Positions 37,582-45,680 of a DNA stretch of 64,000 nt are shown here, in pieces. Position numbers and translations under genes: made by a program. Numbering within the stretch: the stretch's first letter is position 1; each line of letters begins with the position of its first letter. The notes beneath the pieces were generated by a model. The model did not search any database. It was not told the DNA's origin and saw nothing but the letters and a program-made list of their open reading frames with translations. The DNA comes from Bryocella elongata. GTDB lineage: Bacteria > Acidobacteriota > Terriglobia > Terriglobales > Acidobacteriaceae. The stretch spans positions 186,001-250,000 of the forward strand of contig NZ_FNVA01000004.1 of the NCBI RefSeq assembly GCF_900108185.1, read 5' to 3'.

Positions 37582-39198
37582 TTGATCGTGCCTATCTCGA
37601 GCGTGCCTACCACGCCTTCCGACGCTGCTGCCCCTGCCTCCTCTGCTCCCACCGGCCGGGAGGCGGCTCCGACTGAGGTCTACGCGATCCACGGCGCGGA
37701 GCCGGAGGTGCTGGCCTACGCGATGGCGAAGTACTCGCGTTCGGCCCTGACGATGCGGGAGTCGCTGACGGAGATCAGCACGCAGCGGGCGGAGCAGTTC
37801 CTCAACACCTTCTACTTCCAGTACGGGCACCGCTCGATTGCGGACCTGGCGCACATTCCATTTGCCATCGAGCGCCTGAGCCTGCTGGCGGCGATCTCTC
37901 TGGTCGACGAGACGCGCTGGGACGGCCAGGAGCGGTCTACGCGCTACCAGGACTTTCGGCGCTCCGGCTGGTACACGCCTTCGCTGGAGGAGCCGCAGAG
38001 GGCAGCGTATACGGCGGCAGTGCAGGATCTGTTTGCAGCGTATGACCAGCTGAGCGAAGGCATGCTGGCCGCGCTGGAGAAGGCCATTCCACGTCCGGAG
38101 GAGATGAAGCCTGAGGCTTACCGGCGCACGCTGAAGGCGCGGGCGTTCGACGTGGCGCGTTATCTGCTTCCGCTGGCGACGAATACCTCGCTGGGGCAGA
38201 TCGTGAACGCTCGCACGCTGGAGACTCAGGTCTCGCGGCTGCTTTCGAACGAACACGAGGAGATTCGCGAGCTGGGGCGGAAGCTTCGTGCCGCCGCGAG
38301 CGAGCCGGCATGGAATGTGCAGCGCGATCGCCTGGAAGAGATGGCCGGGGAGGGAATCGTCCCTGCGGCAGCGACGGCGGAGATCCTGACGGAGCTGATG
38401 CCTCCGGTGCGTACCGCGCCGACGCTGGTGAAGTATGCCGAGCCGAACGAATATATGATCGCCACGCGCAAGGAGCTGGTGCAGGCGGCGCAGGAGCTGA
38501 TGGCCGGGGCTCCGCTGTATCCCGCGCCTACAGTCGATCTGCTCGATGACGATGAGGACCTCGAGGTTGAGATCGCGACGTCCCTGCTGTATCCGCACTG
38601 CCAGTACTCCTACCGCCAGATTCGCGGCATGGTGACGGCGATGGGCGAGCGGCGGCGGAACGAGATGATCAAGCTGGGAGCAGCACACCGCGGACGCCAC
38701 GATGAGCTACTGCGCAGCTTCCACTCCGGCCATGGCTTCCGCTTCGACGTACTGATGGATATTGGGGGATTCCGCGACATGCATCGGCATCGGCGCTGCG
38801 TGCAACTGATCCAGCCGTTCTCGTCGGTGCATGGGTATGACGAGCCAGTATGCCCGGGGCAGCCTACGCTGGAAGAGGCCGGGCTGGCAGAGATGTACCA
38901 GGCAGCGATGGACAAGGCTGTGGCTGCGTACCAGGCGCTTTCGGACTCAGGGGTTGCGGAGGCCGAGCAGAGCGCGCAGTATCTGCTGCCGCTGGGTATG
39001 AGGTGCCGGGCGATGTTCAAGATGGACTTTGCGGAGGCGCTGTACATTTCAGAGCTGCGTTCGGGCTCGGCGGGCCACTACAGCTACCGGCGCGTGGCGT
39101 GGGAGATGTATCGGGCCGTCGCAGCCCGGCATCCGGCGCTTGCGGGCCTGTTCCGGATCGAGGATGTGACGGTGCCAGTGGACCTGCTGAAGCGATAG
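37582..39198 (+). CDS. thyX: FAD-dependent thymidylate synthase (ThyX), tandem-domain form
   Basis: A 538-aa protein containing two ThyX-like halves. The first (about residues 30-260) has QYGHRSIADLAHIPFAIERLS, RWDGQERSTRYQDF and YLLPLATNTSLGQIVNARTLE; the second (about 300-530) has GGFRDMHRHRRCVQLI, YLLPLGMRCRAMFKMDFAEAL and SELRSGSAGHYSYRRVAWEMY. ThyX makes dTMP from dUMP using FAD and methylenetetrahydrofolate; normal subunits are near 230 aa and assemble as tetramers, so this is a fused duplicate. The TTG at 37582 has GGAGGGG six bases upstream; an ATG at 37567 overlaps that ribosome site. Confidence 0.82.
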   Translation: MIVPISSVPTTPSDAAAPASSAPTGREAAPTEVYAIHGAEPEVLAYAMAKYSRSALTMRESLTEISTQRAEQFLNTFYFQYGHRSIADLAHIPFAIERLSLLAAISLVDETRWDGQERSTRYQDFRRSGWYTPSLEEPQRAAYTAAVQDLFAAYDQLSEGMLAALEKAIPRPEEMKPEAYRRTLKARAFDVARYLLPLATNTSLGQIVNARTLETQVSRLLSNEHEEIRELGRKLRAAASEPAWNVQRDRLEEMAGEGIVPAAATAEILTELMPPVRTAPTLVKYAEPNEYMIATRKELVQAAQELMAGAPLYPAPTVDLLDDDEDLEVEIATSLLYPHCQYSYRQIRGMVTAMGERRRNEMIKLGAAHRGRHDELLRSFHSGHGFRFDVLMDIGGFRDMHRHRRCVQLIQPFSSVHGYDEPVCPGQPTLEEAGLAEMYQAAMDKAVAAYQALSDSGVAEAEQSAQYLLPLGMRCRAMFKMDFAEALYISELRSGSAGHYSYRRVAWEMYRAVAARHPALAGLFRIEDVTVPVDLLKR

Positions 39199-39595
39199 TT
39201 AGGTGGTCCGCTGGATGAAATATAGCGTTCGATAACTCGCGACATAACTCAAATATCTGTCCCAGATTGATACACCAGAAGGCCGCCCTCTCCGGGCGGC
39301 CTTTGCTGTTTTCGATCCAGGATTCGCCGACGCGATGAGGCGCTACACCAAGATTGCAAAAAGTGTCAGCAAAATCCTTCTAATCATCGCCTTTACGCAA
39401 CATGTCGTATCGCCTGCGTTGGATTAACCCCGGATTCTCTACTCCTTTCTTCTCTTCGCGATAAGCGTCATTTCGCTGCTCGTCTGAACGCGTTGTTTCG
39501 CCAGCGCAACAGATTGCGGAAATCAAAGAGAAAAGTGAACTTAGCTCCCTACTCTCCGACTCGAGCGCGATACGCGCCGACTAGGAGAAAGAGCA
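39199..39595. other. Spacer upstream of the small-peptide operon
   Basis: A 397-bp gap. It begins with the thyX terminator (39279-39303) and continues with about 280 bp of more AT-rich sequence (pyrimidine runs near 39440-39470) leading to the AGGAG ribosome site of the peptide gene at 39583-39587. This is the expected promoter region for the peptide operon; I cannot fix -35/-10 boxes with confidence. Confidence 0.45.
39279..39314 (+). terminator. Rho-independent terminator of thyX
   Basis: AAGGCCGCCC, loop TCTCC, GGGCGGCCTT, then TTGCTGTTTTC: a perfect 10-bp stem with a T-rich tail, 80 bp past the thyX stop. Confidence 0.85.
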
Positions 39596-39769
39596 ATGCA
39601 GAAGAATATTTTTCGTAACCTCGGTCTGGTACTTACGCTGGCAGCTGTACTTGCTGCCCCTCTCAAGTCATTCGCCGATGACCCAATTGTTGGCGGCGGC
39701 AATCCCGATCCGGGACCTGGCGGTAGCAGCGATGCCATCGCGCTGGTGCTCGCACTGGCGACCGCGTAA
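39596..39769 (+). CDS. Small secreted peptide, 57 aa, operon leader gene
   Basis: An intact short gene with AGGAG eight bases before its ATG and a TAA stop. The product starts with a classical signal peptide, MQKNIFRNLGLVLTLAAVLA then APLKSFA, cleaved probably after SFA. The mature part of about 30 residues begins DDPIVGGGNPDPGPGG and ends with the hydrophobic SSDAIALVLALATA. It has a Gly/Pro-rich head and an apolar tail, no Cys. The stop lies three bases before the ATG of a seven-helix membrane protein gene, so the two are cotranslated. Similar tiny Gly/Pro-rich exported peptides may exist in related acidobacteria; no function is known. A pheromone or signal-ligand role is a hypothesis. Confidence 0.72.
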   Translation: MQKNIFRNLGLVLTLAAVLAAPLKSFADDPIVGGGNPDPGPGGSSDAIALVLALATA

Positions 39770-39772
39770 ACT

Positions 39773-40594
39773 ATGCGTCGTAGGCCGCCCGACGCGGGCA
39801 GGCGGAAGGCGAGGCGCCACCGGTTGCATCTTCTCGAGGGGATCGATTACGCTTTCTGGCTCCTTGGTTTTTGTTCCCAACTTATGTTGCTGGGAGTGCT
39901 CTTCGCGCGAGACCGCGCGAAGAGCTTTCCAGTTTTTACGTCGTGGATTCTGGTCGGCGCCGTTCGGGATGTTGTTCTGTATCTCGTCCATCGCTACGCG
40001 CTGCACGCTTACTTCAATACGTTCTGGGCCTTCGGATCCATCGATGTCTGCCTGCAGCTCGGAGTCTTCTTCGAGATGGCATTCAAGGTGTTTTGCCCGC
40101 TTGGCTATTGGGCTTCCGATGTGAAACGCGGGTTCCAGCTCGTGCTTGCGGGTAGCTTCCTGGTTGCTCTGCTTTTGACCTGGACAGCGCATCCTTATTC
40201 GCGTGGAACCATTGCCATCGTGGTCCACAAGATGGACTTTTTCTCGTCGGCACTCCTGAGTGAGTTATTTCTGGGGACGCTGATCCTATCTTCGTGGGCT
40301 GGGTTGCCCTGGAAGACTCACGTGGCGCGTATCTCGCAGGGCCTTGGAACGTTCGCGGCGATCGGTCTTATTACGCAGGGAGCCCACACGCAGCCCTCGA
40401 GCAGCAACCTGACCGTGTACTTTTTCTGGTCGCACGTGGAGATCTTCTTTTATCTCTGCTGCATGTCGTACTGGATCGTGACACTTTGGCGGGAGGCAGA
40501 GGCCCCTCGCGAATTACCTGATAAGATTCGCGAAGAGCTTGCACACCTCAACCGTCTCCTGACGTTTGGGGGTGGAGGGAGCACAAGGCAATGA
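39773..40594 (+). CDS. Seven-transmembrane-helix protein of unknown function
   Basis: A 273-aa integral membrane protein. After a basic N-terminus (MRRRPPDAGRRKARRHR) about seven helices follow: FWLLGFCSQLMLLGVLFA, FTSWILVGAVRDVVLYLVH, a long FNTFWAFGSIDVCLQLGVFF region, FQLVLAGSFLVALLLTW, LLSELFLGTLILSSWAGL, GLGTFAAIGLITQGA and FFWSHVEIFFYLCCMSYWIV, then a charged cytoplasmic tail. I recall this type (FPVFxxY after helix I, a VxxxYEIF-like segment in helix III) as an expanded acidobacterial family without assigned function. Position between the secreted peptide and an anchored partner suggests a receptor or exporter. Confidence 0.78.
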   Translation: MRRRPPDAGRRKARRHRLHLLEGIDYAFWLLGFCSQLMLLGVLFARDRAKSFPVFTSWILVGAVRDVVLYLVHRYALHAYFNTFWAFGSIDVCLQLGVFFEMAFKVFCPLGYWASDVKRGFQLVLAGSFLVALLLTWTAHPYSRGTIAIVVHKMDFFSSALLSELFLGTLILSSWAGLPWKTHVARISQGLGTFAAIGLITQGAHTQPSSSNLTVYFFWSHVEIFFYLCCMSYWIVTLWREAEAPRELPDKIREELAHLNRLLTFGGGGSTRQ

Positions 40595-41145
40595 ACGCTG
40601 AGTTTTTTTTCATTGCGATGATCGTTCTTGTAGCCGCCATGGCTGGGGTGGCCTTCTGGTTCATGCAGAGGGCTCGTCGCCGGGACGCCGCTACATGGGA
40701 GAGCCTGATCGCGAGGCTTGAGCCGGTCAACCGCCGTGCGGTCGCCGCCATCGCGCTCGACCTTTTCGATGAATCCGGCACCCGGAGAAGCGGAACGGAC
40801 AGCGACCTGCTGGATCCGTCCGAGGTCTGGGACATGATTGGTGGGCTCACCGGGCTTGAAGCGATGGAACGTAACTGCGCTGTGCTGATCGACATCGCGG
40901 CGCACGTGCAGCGCTGGTATCCGGAAGCCGTCGTTGTGGCAGAGCAACTTCGCTTGAACGCGCGCGAGGTGCAGTTTCATCTCGGCCGCCTGAAGGGGGC
41001 TGCCCGGACCGGAAATCTGCATAGCGCCTTCGCGGACTATGCCCAGCGTGCTGTCGCAACGTATTACAGGATGACCCGCAGTGTTCTGGCGCTTTGCGAG
41101 CACGCCCATGCTCCTGGGCTGATGGCGCTCGAGAAAGCGATTTAG
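40591..41145 (+). CDS. Membrane-anchored helical protein, partner of the 7-TM protein
   Basis: A 184-aa protein whose ATG overlaps the stop of the 7-TM gene by 4 bp (ATGA). One N-terminal helix (FFFIAMIVLVAAMAGVAFWFM, residues 5-25) is followed by RARRR, a stop-transfer signal that keeps the rest in the cytoplasm. The soluble part is mainly helical, with the conserved-looking VWDMIGGLTGLEAMERNCAVLIDIAAHVQRWYPEA and EQLRLNAREVQFHLGRLKGAARTGN, DYAQRAVATYYRMT. No known domain or catalytic motif. Tight coupling argues that it forms a complex with the 7-TM protein, perhaps as its cytoplasmic output (inference). Confidence 0.75.
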   Translation: MNAEFFFIAMIVLVAAMAGVAFWFMQRARRRDAATWESLIARLEPVNRRAVAAIALDLFDESGTRRSGTDSDLLDPSEVWDMIGGLTGLEAMERNCAVLIDIAAHVQRWYPEAVVVAEQLRLNAREVQFHLGRLKGAARTGNLHSAFADYAQRAVATYYRMTRSVLALCEHAHAPGLMALEKAI

Positions 41146-41185
41146 GGGGCGCCGGTTTGCAGCGTCGCCCCGGGACGGACTGCTG

Positions 41186-41917
41186 CTACGAAACCCGCCG
41201 CAGCGCGACACCCGTTACCGTTCCGATGACCTCGATCTCTTTGCGATACTTCCAGCGCCGGCTGGACTCGTAAGAGAGCGGATGCGGAACGAGTGTGAGC
41301 CAGGTGGACTCCTTGTCCAGCTCACAAAAACCAGTCACATAGCCGTCACGGGTGAGCAGGAAGTAGATGGGGCGATCGAATTCGCTCGTCCACTCCCGCC
41401 GATGGGCGATGGCCCTCTTCTGCGTATCGATGAGGACGATCGAGCCGGGACGGATCATCGGCTCGAGGGTGCGATCGCGCTGGCCGACGACGCCTCGGCG
41501 CAGCGGACTGCTACCGTTCCCGTTCTCGCTGGGTAGAAGCATGGTTTCGGCCGGCGGGGTTTCCGTGACGAGGGTGTCAGGAAGCCATGCGCGCGCGTGG
41601 TCATTCAACGGGCCTTCGGAGAGCAGAAGCGTAGCGTTGGGGCTCGAAACGGGCTCGACGGACTCCGCCGGTGGACTTGGGGGGCAGAGCGCGAGCATCT
41701 GATCGGGATTCAATCCGTAGACCGCAGCAAGCACGATGAGCTTCATCGCGGAGAGATCGCGGTTCTCCCGCTCCACACGGTCCAGCCAGCTTGCGGAGAT
41801 CCGGTATGCCGGATTGTTCCACTGCTGGGCGAGGCGCTGAGTGCGCTCCTCTACCTCTCTCAAGGAGAGCTTCCAGTGATTCCGGATCGTGCGCAGTTTT
41901 CCGCCGAAACCGTCCAT
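41186..41917 (-). CDS. XRE regulator with degenerate S24/LexA-like C-terminal domain
   Basis: A 243-aa protein. The N-terminal HTH covers residues about 5-72: LRTIRNHWKLSLREVEERTQRLAQQW then YRISASWLDRVERENRDLSAMKLIVLAAVYGL. After a Pro/Ser-rich linker, a C-terminal domain resembles peptidase S24 (RTLEPMIRPGSIVLIDTQKRA, then IYFLLTRDGYVTGFCEL). In active S24 proteins the nucleophile is Ser in a GDSMEP-like box and a Lys follows; here the Ser position reads Thr (RTLEP) and no Lys is at the expected place, so self-cleavage is unlikely. It converges on the peptide operon 40 bp away and may control it. I recall this architecture as common in Terriglobia. Confidence 0.8.
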   Translation of the reverse strand: MDGFGGKLRTIRNHWKLSLREVEERTQRLAQQWNNPAYRISASWLDRVERENRDLSAMKLIVLAAVYGLNPDQMLALCPPSPPAESVEPVSSPNATLLLSEGPLNDHARAWLPDTLVTETPPAETMLLPSENGNGSSPLRRGVVGQRDRTLEPMIRPGSIVLIDTQKRAIAHRREWTSEFDRPIYFLLTRDGYVTGFCELDKESTWLTLVPHPLSYESSRRWKYRKEIEVIGTVTGVALRRVS

Positions 41918-42401
41918 AAGGTCCTCGCTCTCAGCGTCGGCCGCACCGCGCAGGAAGGTCTTCAGCGGTACAGAAACGCGAAGACAAGCGGTTGGGCTGG
42001 CTGGAGGAAATGCGGTGATGATACAGGACGGGGACGTTTTTTGTTGCTTTGACGCGACAGGATCGTCGGGGTACGAGCCCCAGGCCCGATTCTGCTCAAT
42101 AGAATCAAAAGGTTACGGACAGCTGTTGCTCATAAGCAACAGAGCTTCAAGGTATGTCGTGCGGAAAGCTACGATCCGGCACTCTGTAGAAGCTTCTCGT
42201 CAGAGAGGGCAAGTCGTCCGGGGTATCGCGCCTCCCCCAGTGGAGGTCGCCGAGCTGCTTACAGATGCTTCGGGCGACAAAATTCTGTGATGTCTCGAGA
42301 TGCTGGTTGAGGGAGATATTTGCTGAGCTCGTCTCCTTCGCTAGCTATTCCGAACCCCAGTCATTCAAGATGGCTCTCTGACGACGATTGGCTTGAGAAT
42401 C
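41918..42401. other. Spacer upstream of the S24-like regulator
   Basis: A 484-bp gap between the regulator start and the YhhQ-type gene end. No convincing gene is seen; a plus-strand frame at 41889-42290 has no ribosome site and antisense-overlaps the regulator start. It contains the perfect inverted repeat at 42123-42142. Confidence 0.4.
42123..42142. promoter_or_regulatory. Inverted repeat CTGTTGCT-CATA-AGCAACAG
   Basis: A perfect 8-bp inverted repeat with a 4-base spacer, 206 bp upstream of the regulator start at 41917 in otherwise featureless sequence. The size and symmetry fit an operator for a dimeric HTH protein; autoregulation is inferred. Confidence 0.45.
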
Positions 42402-43139
42402 CTATGGCTCGCGGTCCTCTGCGCGTCCCCGCGATCGCGCGCCGACATGAAACGGATTGAAGTCCGTGTGGGCGTCATAGGCGTCGGACTGCTCGGCCCG
42501 CTTGAGCCACCCCACAACCAGATACGTCATAGGCGTCGCCGCAGCCTCGTACCCGACCTTGATGAGATAGCCGGTGACGATGATGGCAGCCAGCTTGTGG
42601 GGTGAGTACATGCCGGCGTACGTAATAGCGATGACCAGCGTTGTATCCACGGCCTGGCCGACCATCGTGGAACCGACGGTTCGGGTCCAAAGCCAGCGGC
42701 CTCTAGTCAGCAGCTTGAGCCGGGCCATGGTGTAAGAGTTGGCGAACTCACCGGCCCAGAAGGCGATGAGGCTCGCGATCAGGATCCTCGGCAGGATGCC
42801 AAAGACCGTCACGAAGGCCTGTTGATTTCGGAATTCCGGGTCAGACGGAAGCCAGATGACCAGGGCGGAGACCCCGTACATGAGTGCAGTGCCGAAGAAA
42901 CCGAGCCAGATGGCGCGACGGCTGGCGCCATAACCGTAGACCTCGGTGAAGACGTCGCCAAAGATATAGGTGATGGGGAAGAGGACGACCGCGCCTGAGG
43001 TCGAGAAGGCGGGAATGTGCCAGTTGCCGCCGATCGGGATGGGGCCGAGGCGAATGAGTTTCTGCGCGACGAGGTTCGATACGAGCAGGATGACGACGAA
43101 GGCCGTGGTCAGGGCGTCGAGGTAACGGAAGCGGCGCAT
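42402..43139 (-). CDS. Queuosine precursor transporter (YhhQ/VUT family)
   Basis: A 245-aa membrane protein with about six helices. The family block is [28 protein letters not shown] (residues about 54-81) with its acidic pair, then [44 protein letters not shown], and a closing [20 protein letters not shown]. YhhQ (QPTR) imports preQ0/preQ1 for tRNA queuosine. No other queuosine genes are near. The C-terminal 25 residues are hydrophilic. It is divergent from recA. Confidence 0.88.
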   Translation of the reverse strand: MRRFRYLDALTTAFVVILLVSNLVAQKLIRLGPIPIGGNWHIPAFSTSGAVVLFPITYIFGDVFTEVYGYGASRRAIWLGFFGTALMYGVSALVIWLPSDPEFRNQQAFVTVFGILPRILIASLIAFWAGEFANSYTMARLKLLTRGRWLWTRTVGSTMVGQAVDTTLVIAITYAGMYSPHKLAAIIVTGYLIKVGYEAAATPMTYLVVGWLKRAEQSDAYDAHTDFNPFHVGARSRGRAEDREP

Positions 43140-43220
43140 GGGTCTCCATCATCGCATTGGGATCGGGGCGTGGAAGGGAGAATTTGTGCTGCTTTTCCCT
43201 CAGCGGTCTTCGCTTTTTAT

Positions 43221-43249
43221 TTGCTGCCGCAAGAATCCGGTGCTAGACT
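43221..43249 (+). promoter_or_regulatory. Promoter of recA
   Basis: TTGCTG (43221-43226), a 17-bp spacer and TAGACT (43244-43249), a good sigma-70 type match, placing the transcript start near 43256, about 68 bp before the recA start codon. Confidence 0.65.
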
Positions 43250-43254
43250 CCGAC

Positions 43255-43302
43255 TTGCGTGAAACCCACGCAATCTTGTCCCCACCCCGAGCATCTTGCG
43301 TG
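43255..43302 (+). promoter_or_regulatory. recA leader with alternative hairpins / repeated TTGCGTG
   Basis: TTGCGTG (43255-43261) pairs perfectly with CACGCAA (43267-43273) over a 5-base loop. The same CACGCAA can instead pair with a second TTGCGTG at 43296-43302, 22 bases on. The two stems exclude each other. The first inverted repeat also overlaps the expected transcript start, so it could equally be a repressor site (LexA-like control). Confidence 0.5.
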
Positions 43303-43323
43303 GCAATAAAAGGAGAGTTCCCA

Positions 43324-44412
43324 GTGGCAGATGACCGCACGCGTGCAATCGAGTCAGCACTTTCTCAGCTAGAGAAGCAGTTTGGAAAGGGCTCGGTCAT
43401 GCGGCTCGGGCAGAAGGATGCCATTGGGCCGATCTCTGTCATTCCAACGGGCTCCATCTCCTTCGACGCTGCCCTTGGAGTGGGCGGTGTGCCTCGTGGT
43501 CGAGTGATTGAGATCTTCGGACCGGAATCCTCGGGCAAGACGACGATTACGCTGCAGATTATTGCCGAGGCCCAGAAGGCTGGCGGCCTGGCAGCGTTTG
43601 TGGATGCCGAGCATGCCCTTGATCCGGCATACGCCCGCAAGCTGGGAGTGGATACGGACAACCTGCTGGTGTCGCAGCCGGACTACGGCGAGCAGGCGCT
43701 CGAGATCACGGAAGCGCTGGTGAAGTCCGGTGCGATTGATGTGCTGGTGGTCGACTCGGTGGCAGCGCTGGTGCCGAAGGCCGAACTCGACGGCGAGATG
43801 GGCGACAGCCACGTTGGTCTGCAGGCCCGACTGATGTCGCAGGCGCTGCGCAAGCTTACGGGCACGGTATCCAAGTCGCGGACCTCGCTGATCTTTATCA
43901 ACCAGATCCGCGAGAAGATCGGCGTGATGTTCGGCAATCCCGAGACGACGACCGGTGGCCGCGCGCTGAAGTTTTACTCGTCGGTGCGTATCGACATTCG
44001 CCGCATTGGCGCGGTGAAGGAAGGCGACGTGGTCGTCGGCTCCCGCACCAAGGTGAAGATCGTGAAGAACAAAGTGGCGGCGCCGTTCCGGGATGCCGAG
44101 TTCGACATCCTCTACGGTGAGGGCATCTCGCGAGAGGGCGATGTGCTGGATCTGGCGGTGCTGCATAACATCGTGGACAAGTCGGGCGCGTGGTACAGCT
44201 TCTCGGGCGAGCGACTGGGGCAGGGGCGCGAAAGCGTGCGCAACTTCCTGAAGGAGAACACCGCAATCTTCGCCCGGATCGATACCGAGTTGCGCAAGAA
44301 GCTCGGTATCAAGGCTTCGACCGAGGTCGACGTTCCGGCTGTCCCGCAGGACGGCGCAGCCGTGGCTGAGGCCGTGGTGAAGCCGCGCCGCGGAGCAGCA
44401 GCTTCAGCGTAG
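43324..44412 (+). CDS. recA: Recombinase RecA
   Basis: A 362-aa ATP-dependent strand-exchange protein and SOS coprotease. Motifs: [30 protein letters not shown] (Walker A), [57 protein letters not shown] (Walker B and linker) and [28 protein letters not shown]. The C-terminus is a short Ala/Val-rich tail rather than the acidic tail of E. coli. GTG start at 43324 with AGGAG upstream; the frame continues to the left without support. It has its own promoter and leader. Confidence 0.97.
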   Translation: MADDRTRAIESALSQLEKQFGKGSVMRLGQKDAIGPISVIPTGSISFDAALGVGGVPRGRVIEIFGPESSGKTTITLQIIAEAQKAGGLAAFVDAEHALDPAYARKLGVDTDNLLVSQPDYGEQALEITEALVKSGAIDVLVVDSVAALVPKAELDGEMGDSHVGLQARLMSQALRKLTGTVSKSRTSLIFINQIREKIGVMFGNPETTTGGRALKFYSSVRIDIRRIGAVKEGDVVVGSRTKVKIVKNKVAAPFRDAEFDILYGEGISREGDVLDLAVLHNIVDKSGAWYSFSGERLGQGRESVRNFLKENTAIFARIDTELRKKLGIKASTEVDVPAVPQDGAAVAEAVVKPRRGAAASA

Positions 44413-44517
44413 GAGCGGTCTTTTCACGCGCCGTATCGGTTCGGCGAGGCGCACATTTGCGTGTGCCTCGCTGCGATTTGGCGATGAAGCTGTTTCAACG
44501 TAAAATGAAGAGCGAGC

Positions 44518-44609
44518 GGAGAGTTGGCAGAGCCCGGTTGAATGCACCTGACTCGAAATCAGACATAGTCGCAAGGCTATCGGGGGTTCGAATCCCTCAC
44601 TCTCCGCCA
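44518..44609 (+). tRNA. tRNA-Ser (anticodon CGA)
   Basis: A 92-base gene. Acceptor GGAGAGT pairs with ACTCTCC; discriminator G and the CCA end are encoded. The anticodon arm is CTGA-CTCGAAA-TCAG, giving anticodon CGA for the Ser codon UCG. A long variable arm (TAGTCGCAAGGCTA) marks the class II tRNA-Ser. T-arm GGGGGTTCGAATCCC is standard apart from one pair. Confidence 0.97.
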
Positions 44610-44649
44610 GATATTGTCCGGATCCTGTCCGGAAGGCGAAACGACGAAG

Positions 44650-44681
44650 ATCCCCACCATCGAGGTGGGGATTTTTCTTTT
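44650..44681 (+). terminator. Terminator after tRNA-Ser
   Basis: ATCCCCACC, loop ATCGA, GGTGGGGAT, then TTTTCTTTTG. Perfect 9-bp stem with a T-rich tail, 41 bp past the tRNA. Confidence 0.9.
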
Positions 44682-44695
44682 GCGTGATGGTGCTT

Positions 44696-45601
44696 TCAGC
44701 TGGGCTTGGGGGACGGGGATGGCCACGGTGCGCCGGTGACTACCTGGTGGAAGGCCTGGCCGGCACGGGTCAACTTGCGGTCTTTGAGGGAGATCAGTGC
44801 TAGGTCTCGAGGCAGAGAGACGCCGGTGATGGGCAGGGCGACGAGGAGCCCGGTGCGGACTTCGTCTGCAACGTTGATGCGAGGGAGAAAGCCCACCCCC
44901 AGCTCGGCGATGATGAGCTTCTTGAGTAGCTCGGTTGAGTCCAACTCCATGACAGAGCGAACGGGCAGTGAGTGTTCGGCGAAGATCTTGTCGAGCGTGT
45001 CGCGGCGGCGGCCCTGCTTGGGCAGCAGTAGCGGCTGCTGAGTGATCTCCTCCAGGGATACGGAGGCGTTTGTTGCGAGCGGGTTTCTGGGCGAGACGAC
45101 GAGCTGCAGCTCGTCCTTGTGGATGACCTCGATGCGCAGGCGCGGGTCTTTGACGGGGAGGGAAACGACGCCGAAGTCGGCCTCGCGCCGGAGGACAGAC
45201 TCAATGGATTGCGTGCGCTCGGCGCGCACGATGCCCAGCGAGACGCGCGGAAAGAGTTTGCGAAAGCGGCTGAAGAAGCTGGGGAGCACGTGCAGGGCGG
45301 TGGACTCGTTTGCGCTGACGGTGAGCGTGCCGCGCGGGGAGAGCTGCAGATCGGTGATGGCGAGGCGGATGTGCTGCAGCTTGCCGAGGCAGTCCTGTGC
45401 AAAGGGCTCGAAGACCTTGCCGGCGGCGGTGAGTGTCACCTTACCGCCGCCGCGATCGAAGAGGCGCTCGCCGAGCTCGGTCTCGAGGGAACGGATCTGC
45501 GCGGAGATGGCGGGCTGCGTCATCTGCAGCTTCTCGGCGGCGCGGGAGAAGCTCCTGCGCTCGGCAACTTCGAGGAACGTGCGTAGGTAGTTGAAGTCCA
45601 T
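44696..45601 (-). CDS. LysR family transcriptional regulator
   Basis: A 301-aa regulator. N-terminal winged helix: MDFNYLRTFLEVAERRSFSRAAEKLQMTQPAISAQIRSLETELGERLFDR in contiguous conserved blocks (residues 1-50). The C-terminal effector domain (two alpha/beta subdomains, from about residue 88: RGTLTVSANEST) is of the type-2 periplasmic binding fold. The ligand cannot be inferred. The ATG at 45601 matches the family N-terminus; the 13 codons upstream are a TTG-initiated, Pro-rich unlikely extension. No divergent target gene is adjacent; the DUF885 gene lies on the same strand 79 bp upstream. Confidence 0.92.
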   Translation of the reverse strand: MDFNYLRTFLEVAERRSFSRAAEKLQMTQPAISAQIRSLETELGERLFDRGGGKVTLTAAGKVFEPFAQDCLGKLQHIRLAITDLQLSPRGTLTVSANESTALHVLPSFFSRFRKLFPRVSLGIVRAERTQSIESVLRREADFGVVSLPVKDPRLRIEVIHKDELQLVVSPRNPLATNASVSLEEITQQPLLLPKQGRRRDTLDKIFAEHSLPVRSVMELDSTELLKKLIIAELGVGFLPRINVADEVRTGLLVALPITGVSLPRDLALISLKDRKLTRAGQAFHQVVTGAPWPSPSPKPS

Positions 45602-45680
45602 CGGGAGCGGGGTGTTGGTCCCGGGGGGGTGGCGAACCAAACCAGTTCAACGTACCACGCGGGGGCAGGCCGCCGACAAT

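Noticed and set aside
41889-42290. A 133-codon plus-strand frame upstream of the S24-like regulator
   Set aside because: No ribosome site, antisense overlap with the regulator start, no recognisable sequence.
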